This document shows positions 1 to 4,246 of a DNA stretch of 7,474 bases, one piece after another. The notes under the pieces were generated by a model. It had not been told where the DNA came from. It was given only the letters and a program-made list of their open reading frames with translations, and ran no database searches. Source of the DNA: Chitinophagaceae bacterium (GTDB lineage Bacteria > Bacteroidota > Bacteroidia > Chitinophagales > Chitinophagaceae); contig JASLDA010000244.1 of assembly GCA_030151745.1 (NCBI GenBank), positions 1-7,474 of the forward strand. The letters run 5' to 3'. Every line of letters begins with the position of its first letter. The stretch's first letter is position 1. Position numbers and translations under genes: made by a program.

Positions 1-1088
1 TACGAGTAGATCGCATAAACGTTGCCCGAAGTGGCTATCGGGTTGCTGCCGGAGATATAGTTATTATCGTAGGTAAGCGTCGAGGCCGCACCGGTTCCCG
101 CGCTCGGGTCCATGTGGGCCTGGTTATTATACAGGCCATAAACAGCCGCTGAGGCCATCGAGCAGTTCAGGTTCAGGTTGTTGTTATTTGCCGTCAGGTC
201 ACCGACACCGGTAGCGAAGTTTACCATGTAGACCGTTCCATTCTGGCCGGAGGCGATGCTGAGCTGGTTGTAACGCACAGTGATGACGCTGTCATACTGC
301 ACATTGATAGCGTAGCAGGTATTCGTCGAGCCGCCGACGCTGATCGTATTTCCCTGCGCGGCAGTGGTGCCGCCGAAGCGGTTGTTCTTGTCGTAAACAG
401 CCGCGCTGGAGCTGATACCAACGAAGGAAATCCCGCGCGTTACGCCGGAGATATTGTTTGCGGTGAAGACGTTGTAGCTGTTCGTGGAAGCCGCAGTGGT
501 GCCGGTCGAGGACAGTGTCGAAGTCGACCCTGCCAGCGTATGCGCCCCGCGGATACCGATCGTATTTGTATACGTCTTTTCCAGCGTGATGCGGCAGTTG
601 TTGATGACAACATTCTGGCAGCCGTCGAATGGAGCGGTGCTGCTCAGCTTTACCAGGCTGTACCCCCACTCCATCCAGGTAGTGCTGGTGGTGTTGGCGC
701 TGGATTCCGCAAGGTTCATCGAATTGATCTCCACATAGTCCGTCCCCTGGATGTAGAAGATACCGTCAGCCGTCGTGCTGGTACCCACAAAGGCCGTCAG
801 CGTGTTGCCGTTACCGTTGAAGATAAGCTTCTTGGTAGCGGACGTGGAAGCATTCAGCGTCGCAGACCCCAACAGGTAGCCTCCTACGGGGGCCGTCTGA
901 TTGGCAGTCAGGTTGATGATCGCCCCACCCGTTCCTACACCCTGGGCGTTTAACGCCCGGATCACGGAATCCAGCGTGGGGTACAGCGTACTCGGCACGT
1001 TTATCGTACCCGTCAGCTGCGCTCTGGAGGCGACGGCAACGCATAGCAGCGCGGCGCAACACCATAGAAAACGGAGATGTGTTTTCAT
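1..1088 (-). CDS. Secreted Asn/Thr/Ser-rich beta-helix-like protein, 5' part only
   Basis: An uninterrupted frame of 362 codons runs from ATG at 1088 off the left edge, so the C-terminus is missing. Residues 1-23 form a clear signal peptide: a Lys/His/Arg n-region, a hydrophobic core at about 7-20, and a likely signal peptidase I site ASRA|QL. The mature part is rich in Asn, Thr, Ser, Gly and Ala, with recurring short strand-turn patterns such as VVINNCRITL (160-169), NVFTANNISG (206-215), TVRYNQLSIA (270-279) and STLTYDNNYISG (336-347). Such Asn-rich rungs are typical of right-handed parallel beta-helix (pectate-lyase-like) surface proteins of Bacteroidota. These often end in a type IX secretion sorting domain, which would lie outside the window. 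A carbohydrate-active or adhesive role is possible, but no catalytic motif is visible. It follows lpxB on the same strand after 315 nt and is probably transcribed independently. Exported, repetitive protein: good confidence. Exact function: unknown. Confidence 0.8.
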   Translation of the reverse strand, partial: MKTHLRFLWCCAALLCVAVASRAQLTGTINVPSTLYPTLDSVIRALNAQGVGTGGAIINLTANQTAPVGGYLLGSATLNASTSATKKLIFNGNGNTLTAFVGTSTTADGIFYIQGTDYVEINSMNLAESSANTTSTTWMEWGYSLVKLSSTAPFDGCQNVVINNCRITLEKTYTNTIGIRGAHTLAGSTSTLSSTGTTAASTNSYNVFTANNISGVTRGISFVGISSSAAVYDKNNRFGGTTAAQGNTISVGGSTNTCYAINVQYDSVITVRYNQLSIASGQNGTVYMVNFATGVGDLTANNNNLNLNCSMASAAVYGLYNNQAHMDPSAGTGAASTLTYDNNYISGSNPIATSGNVYAIYS

Positions 1089-1403
1089 AGATTTTTAATC
1101 AAATAGTCGAGCGGTTTTTAACAATTCCGGCCTGTCACACCGAGTGAGAAATTTCAGAAGGGCAATTTAACTACACATTGGGCCGAAAACAACATTGTCA
1201 TAACTTTTTTTACCAAAAAGATCGACAATGTCGTACGTACACCGAATTAGTGTAACTGACATGACATTCTCTCGCGCTTTACCGACAAGCTCTAGACATT
1301 TACCGCCTTTTCAGCCGATTCTCCAAACGCTTGAAAGCCTAAAGCCGTCTATTGGGAGCGCTGGACAGTGTCCTGGTGGCCGGACAACTTAAAATTCATT
1401 CGA
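1089..1403. other. Intergenic region between lpxB and the beta-helix gene
   Basis: This 315-nt, relatively AT-rich stretch holds no credible gene on either strand. It must contain the 3' end of the lpxB transcript and the promoter of the beta-helix gene, both on the minus strand. No textbook GC-hairpin-plus-T-run terminator is visible. Minus-strand ACTATTTG, about 13 nt upstream of the ATG at 1088, resembles the Bacteroidota -7 box but lacks the leading TA and a well-placed -33 TTTG, so it is not called. A nested inverted repeat lies at 1192-1231. Near the lpxB end, GGACA (1363-1367), TGTCC (1369-1373) and GGACA (1382-1386) can pair in two mutually exclusive ways. Confidence 0.6.
1192..1231. 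repeat. Nested inverted repeat (possible stem-loop or operator)
   Basis: The outer arms ACATTGTC (1192-1199) and GACAATGT (1224-1231) are perfect 8-bp complements. Inside them, CTTTTT (1204-1209) and AAAAAG (1215-1220) are perfect 6-bp complements around a 5-nt loop, with an asymmetric 4/3-nt internal bulge between the stems. The structure sits about 105-145 nt upstream of the beta-helix gene start and about 170 nt past the lpxB stop. It could be a weak bidirectional transcription stop or a protein-binding palindrome. The A/T-rich inner stem and missing T-tract argue against a strong terminator. Confidence 0.5.
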
Positions 1404-2516
1404 TTATGTGAGATCTCCCCCGGCCAGCGCTACAACTTCCGCCGCAGCTGTGGCAGAAGCGGCCGTCTCGGCTCCCAGCAGCTGCCACAGCTGCCTGTAG
1501 TCATCCTGCATCCGCTCCCGCCGCGGCCCGTCTTCCAGCAGCGCGCACAGCTCGCGGAGCAGCGCTCCTTCGTTGAAATCGTTCTGGATCAGCTCCTTCA
1601 CGATTTCGCGACCCATGATCAGATTCACCAGGGAAATAAACGGGACCTTCACCAGGCGCTTCGCCAGCCAGAACGATAGGGGATTCCCGCGATAGCAAAC
1701 CACCTGGGGCACGCCGAACAATGCGGTCTCAAGAGTCGCAGTCCCGGAAGTAACCAGGGCCGCACGGCTTTGCTTCAACAGGTTGTAGGTGTCGTTCCTC
1801 AGCAGCATCACCTGCCGGTCGCCGATCAGCTCCTGATACAGCGCATCGGGCTGCGCAGGGGCTCCGGCCACGACGAAGCTGTACTCCGGGAAATGCGCCT
1901 GCATCCTGAGCATCAGGGGCAGCTTTTTACGGATCTCCATCTCGCGGCTGCCCGGGAGCAGCGCAATCACCGGCATATCGGTCATCAGGGGAACCGCCGG
2001 CTCCTGCCGTTCGGCAGCGATCACCTCCAGCAGGGGATGCCCGACATAATCGACCGGGAAGTTCCATTTTGCATAAAAGGCCTTTTCGAAGGGTAAGATG
2101 ACCAGCATCTTATGCACATCGCGGCGGATGGCATGCACCCGGCCTTCCTTCCAGGCCCAGATCTGCGGCGAGATATAATACGCGATCCGGTAGCCCAGGG
2201 GCCGGGCCCATTTCGCAATGCGCATATTGAAGCCGGGATAATCGATCAGGACAATCACATCCGGCTTAAAGGCATCTATATCCTTTTTGCAGAAATCGAT
2301 ATTGCGCAGGATGGTGCCCAAATGCTTCAGGACCTCCACGAAGCCCATAAAAGCCAGGTCGCGGTAGTGCTTTACCAGCACTGCGCCGGCAGCTTCCATC
2401 TTGTCCCCGCCCCAGGCCCGGATCTCGGCCGCCGGGTCCTGCAACCGGATGGAGCGGATCAGGTTGCTGCCGTGCAAGTCACCGGAAGCCTCCCCCGCAA
2501 TGATATAATACCGCAT
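1404..2516 (-). CDS. lpxB: Lipid-A-disaccharide synthase LpxB
   Basis: LpxB is a peripheral membrane glycosyltransferase (family GT19) that joins UDP-2,3-diacylglucosamine to lipid X, giving the beta-1,6 disaccharide core of lipid A. The 370 residues are close to the usual length. The N-terminus has the family signature GEASGD (8-13). Further conserved blocks are DYPGFN (92-97), matching the region of the proposed catalytic Asp; YYISPQIWAWKEGR (113-126); the VGHPLL loop (158-163); LPGSR..EI (187-195); and the nucleotide-sugar-binding SGTATLE (257-263). The stretch from about 290 to 312 (PFISLVNLIMGREIVKELIQ) is also typical. ATG 2516 is the natural start because GEASGD falls at its usual place. 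The Ala-rich tail (351-366) looks non-conserved. surE, a frequent partner in Bacteroidota, is not adjacent. The gene stands alone between the repeat-filled region after clpX and the beta-helix gene. No clear promoter box was found. Confidence 0.96.
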   Translation of the reverse strand: MRYYIIAGEASGDLHGSNLIRSIRLQDPAAEIRAWGGDKMEAAGAVLVKHYRDLAFMGFVEVLKHLGTILRNIDFCKKDIDAFKPDVIVLIDYPGFNMRIAKWARPLGYRIAYYISPQIWAWKEGRVHAIRRDVHKMLVILPFEKAFYAKWNFPVDYVGHPLLEVIAAERQEPAVPLMTDMPVIALLPGSREMEIRKKLPLMLRMQAHFPEYSFVVAGAPAQPDALYQELIGDRQVMLLRNDTYNLLKQSRAALVTSGTATLETALFGVPQVVCYRGNPLSFWLAKRLVKVPFISLVNLIMGREIVKELIQNDFNEGALLRELCALLEDGPRRERMQDDYRQLWQLLGAETAASATAAAEVVALAGGDLT

Positions 2517-2533
2517 GCCTGCAAGTTCTGGGC

Positions 2534-2562
2534 AATTTGTGAATTGGTGAATTTGCGAATGC
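2534..2562 (+). repeat. 8-bp-period array A1 (AATT + NGYG units)
   Basis: Three full 8-bp units start with AATT at 2534, 2542 and 2550, with spacers TGTG, GGTG and TGCG, followed by a terminal AATGC (2558-2562). The period is exact. Orientation is given as the strand on which the spacers read N-G-Y-G. It begins with AATTTGTG and ends in AATGC, like arrays B1 and C2. It lies in the 5' untranslated or promoter region of lpxB. Confidence 0.8.
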
Positions 2563-2577
2563 CTTTAGCTTATAGAT

Positions 2578-2614
2578 AATTAGTCAATTAGTCAATTCGC
2601 CAATTCGTCAATTG
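2578..2614 (+). repeat. 8-bp-period array A2 (AATT + NGYC units)
   Basis: AATT recurs at 2578, 2586, 2594, 2602 and 2610, exactly 8 bp apart, with spacers AGTC, AGTC, CGCC and CGTC, and ends AATTG. It lies 15 nt from array A1 in the same orientation. Its right half (2594-2614) is nearly complementary to A1 (2533-2553) when G-U pairs are allowed. Confidence 0.8.
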
Positions 2615-2692
2615 TGTTTGGAAAGGCCTGTCAACTTGTACATCTTAAATGCTGAAAATATACTTTCCCTGTGTCGACCTGGATTCCGGGCC

Positions 2693-2729
2693 GCATTCAC
2701 AAATTCACCAATTCGCACATCCACAAATT
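2693..2729 (-). repeat. 8-bp-period array B1 (AATT + NGYG units)
   Basis: On the minus strand the array begins with AATTTGTG (2729-2722). A diverged unit GATGTGCG (2721-2714), AATTGGTG (2713-2706) and AATTTGTG (2705-2698) follow, and it ends in AATGC (2697-2693). The period is exactly 8. Its first bases double as the T-rich tail of the clpX terminator. It is inverted relative to arrays A1 and C2 but has the same start and end motifs. Confidence 0.78.
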
Positions 2730-2754
2730 AAAGCCGCTCCCGGAAAGAAGCGGC
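2727..2754 (-). terminator. Rho-independent terminator of clpX
   Basis: On the minus strand, GCCGCT (2754-2749) pairs with AGCGGC (2738-2733). The stem can be lengthened by about two pairs and has a pyrimidine-rich loop. It is followed by TTTAATTT (2732-2725). The hairpin lies about 70 nt past the clpX stop and in the right orientation for clpX, after a repeat array. The T-tract is interrupted, so efficiency may be moderate. On the plus strand the tail is poor, and no plus-strand gene ends here. Confidence 0.75.
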
Positions 2755-2785
2755 CTTATGGTAAGCTAAGTACCTCGCCCTACCC

Positions 2786-2821
2786 AATTGACTAATTCAC
2801 CAATTGGCTAATTGACCAATT
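2786..2821 (-). repeat. 8-bp-period array B2, abutting the clpX stop codon
   Basis: AATT recurs at 2786, 2794, 2802, 2810 and 2818, exactly 8 bp apart. Minus-strand spacers are GGTC, AGCC, GGTG and AGTC, a mix mainly of the N-G-Y-C type, and the array ends AATTG. It begins one base after the clpX stop codon (2825-2823), so it would form the start of the clpX 3' untranslated region, ahead of the terminator. It contains the palindrome CCAATTGG (2800-2807). Confidence 0.8.
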
Positions 2822-2822
2822 A

Positions 2823-4082
2823 TCAAGCGGCGCTCAAATAATTAAGCCGGTCGCCGTGCTCGATCTTCTCCCGGGCGTAATCGGCTGTAAGGTGGAATTC
2901 GTCAACTTTCTTGGCCTGGCTCGGCAGCTCGAACATCGCGTCGGTGAGGATCATCTCGCAGATCGCGCGCAGGCCCCGGCCGCCGAGCTTGAACTCAACG
3001 GCTTTAGAAACCATATAATCCAGGGCGCTGTCCTCGACGACCAGCCTAATGCCTTCCAGCTCGAAAAGACGCTTGTACTGCTTTACCAGGGCGTTCTTGG
3101 GCTCGGTCAGGATGCGGCGCAGGGCATTTGCGTCCAGCGGGTTCAGGTAGGTCACCAGCGGCAGGCGGCCCAGCAGCTCGGGGATCAGGCCGAAGCTGCG
3201 CAGATCCTGAGCATTCACGTACTGAAGCAGGTTCGCCCGGTCGATGTTCTTGGCCGTATTGATCGCATTGTAGCCGATCGAGCTTTTCTGCACCCGGCGC
3301 GCGATCATCTTGTCGATGCCTTCGAAGGCGCCTCCGCAGATGAACAGGATGTTCTGGGTATTCACCTTGATCATCTTCTGCTCGGGGTGCTTGCGGCCGC
3401 CCTGGGGCGGAACCATTACGTCTGATCCTTCGAGCAGCTTCAGCATGGCCTGCTGCACGCCTTCCCCGCTTACGTCCCGGGTAATGGACGGATTGTCGCC
3501 TTTGCGGCCGATCTTATCGATCTCGTCTATGAATATGATGCCCTTTTCGGCGGCGGCCACGTCGTAATCGGCGGCCTGCAGCAGCCGGGAAAGGATGCTC
3601 TCTACATCCTCGCCCACATAGCCGGCCTCGGTAAATACCGTCGCGTCGACGATAGCGAAAGGTACCTGCAGCAGGCGTGCGATGGACTTGGCCAGCAGGG
3701 TCTTCCCCGTACCGGTCTCGCCCACCATAATGATATTGCTCTTCTCGATCTCGACGTCGTCGTCGGTGGAACGCGGATGGGTGAGGCGCTTGTAGTGATT
3801 GTACATAGCTACGCTCAGCACCTTCTTGGCATCGTCCTGCCCGATCACATATTGATCCAGGAACGCCTTGATCTCCATCGGCTTATGAAGCTTGTGCTTG
3901 CTCAGGTCGCCCTGCTTCGAGGTGGTGCCGCCCTTCTGGGGCGTCAGGGTTTCCTGCAGCAGGCTATGCGCGTTCTCGATGCAGGCATCGCAGATATTGC
4001 CCTTCAGTCCCGTAAAAAGAATATTCACCTCGCTCTCGCTGCGGTCGCAGAAGGAGCATTTCCGTTCAGTCGTCTTTGCCAT
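2823..4082 (-). CDS. clpX: ATP-dependent Clp protease ATP-binding subunit ClpX
   Basis: ClpX is the hexameric AAA+ unfoldase that recognises, unfolds and feeds substrates to the ClpP peptidase in the cytoplasm. From ATG 4082 the protein has 419 residues, normal for the family. The N-terminal zinc-binding domain uses C9, C12, C31 and C34. The AAA+ module has Walker A GETGTGKT (121-128), pore loop GYVG (154-157), Walker B IIFIDEID (182-189), the RDVSGEGVQQ box (202-211), the GLIPELLGRLP block bearing the arginine finger, and sensor-2 GGRGLRAICE. The ClpP-docking loop tip reads IGY (269-271) where E. coli has IGF. Start choice: an in-frame TTG at 4106 would add eight residues, but it lies inside the apparent promoter box at 4104-4111, and MAK before the zinc domain is the usual form. 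clpP and tig, common neighbours elsewhere, are absent. Short arrays flank the gene on both sides and a terminator follows. Confidence 0.97.
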   Translation of the reverse strand: MAKTTERKCSFCDRSESEVNILFTGLKGNICDACIENAHSLLQETLTPQKGGTTSKQGDLSKHKLHKPMEIKAFLDQYVIGQDDAKKVLSVAMYNHYKRLTHPRSTDDDVEIEKSNIIMVGETGTGKTLLAKSIARLLQVPFAIVDATVFTEAGYVGEDVESILSRLLQAADYDVAAAEKGIIFIDEIDKIGRKGDNPSITRDVSGEGVQQAMLKLLEGSDVMVPPQGGRKHPEQKMIKVNTQNILFICGGAFEGIDKMIARRVQKSSIGYNAINTAKNIDRANLLQYVNAQDLRSFGLIPELLGRLPLVTYLNPLDANALRRILTEPKNALVKQYKRLFELEGIRLVVEDSALDYMVSKAVEFKLGGRGLRAICEMILTDAMFELPSQAKKVDEFHLTADYAREKIEHGDRLNYLSAA

Positions 4083-4103
4083 GGATTTTCCGGGTGTAGC
4101 GGG

Positions 4104-4111
4104 CAAAGATA
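4104..4111 (-). promoter_or_regulatory. Bacteroidota-type -7 promoter box for clpX
   Basis: The minus strand reads TATCTTTG, an exact match to the Bacteroidota housekeeping -7 consensus TAnnTTTG, ending 21 nt upstream of the clpX ATG. It implies a leader of roughly 15 nt. No clear -33 TTTG is seen at the expected distance, where repeat array C1 occupies the DNA. Moderate confidence from one perfect box in the right place. Confidence 0.6.
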
Positions 4112-4118
4112 AGACCTC

Positions 4119-4155
4119 AATTAGTGAATTTGTCGATGAGTTGATTCGTCAATTG
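4119..4155 (+). repeat. 8-bp-period array C1, diverged, upstream of clpX
   Basis: Units begin at 4119, 4127, 4135, 4143 and 4151 with exact 8-bp spacing. The first two and the last keep AATT; the middle two are mutated to GATG and GATT. Spacers are AGTG, TGTC, AGTT and CGTC, and it ends AATTG. It lies directly upstream of the clpX -7 box, where -33 contacts would be expected. Its end (4143-4155) can pair with the start of array C2 (4169-4181). Confidence 0.72.
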
Positions 4156-4169
4156 AAACATTGATATGC

Positions 4170-4214
4170 AATTTGTGAATTAGTGAATTTGTGAATGAGC
4201 GAATTGGTGAATGC
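4170..4214 (+). repeat. 8-bp-period array C2 (AATT + NGYG units)
   Basis: This is the longest N-G-Y-G array. Units start at 4170, 4178, 4186, 4194 and 4202 with exact 8-bp spacing and spacers TGTG, AGTG, TGTG, AGCG and GGTG. The fourth unit has AATG instead of AATT. It ends in AATGC (4210-4214). It begins with AATTTGTG like A1 and B1. It lies 32 nt past the pbpC stop codon. No intrinsic terminator for pbpC is visible between them. Confidence 0.82.
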
Positions 4215-4246
4215 CGGCGGCTCCTGCGCTTTACATCCATTCAGCC

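Larger units (their letters stand above)
2517..2822. other. Intergenic region between clpX and lpxB, repeat-filled
   Basis: No gene is supported in this 306-nt gap. From the clpX side it contains an 8-bp-period array starting just past the stop codon (2786-2821), the clpX terminator hairpin (about 2733-2754), a second array (2693-2729), about 78 nt of unremarkable sequence (2615-2692), a third array (2578-2614) and a fourth (2534-2562) ending 17 nt upstream of the lpxB ATG. The arrays are A/T-rich and contrast sharply with the GC-rich flanking genes. The lpxB promoter must lie here, but no good TAnnTTTG match was seen on the minus strand. Confidence 0.75.

Noticed and set aside
292..1065. Open frames inside the beta-helix gene on both strands (minus 292-669, minus 811-1065, plus 540-953)
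   Set aside because: They overlap a continuous 362-codon frame with a signal peptide and coherent beta-helix-like composition; their products look random (Arg/His/Gln-rich).
1361..1386. GGACA/TGTCC/GGACA as an lpxB terminator or attenuator
   Set aside because: Stems are only 5 bp, one would need a one-base loop, and no T-tract follows; chance occurrence is likely.
2534..2821. AATT arrays considered as a CRISPR array
   Set aside because: Repeat units are 4 bp with 4-bp variable parts at an 8-bp period, far too short for CRISPR repeats and spacers, and there are no cas genes.
4083..4106. Longer ClpX starting at TTG 4106
   Set aside because: TTG is a poor start, it lies within a perfect -7 promoter box, and the extra eight residues are not typical; ATG 4082 gives the standard MAK-zinc domain start.
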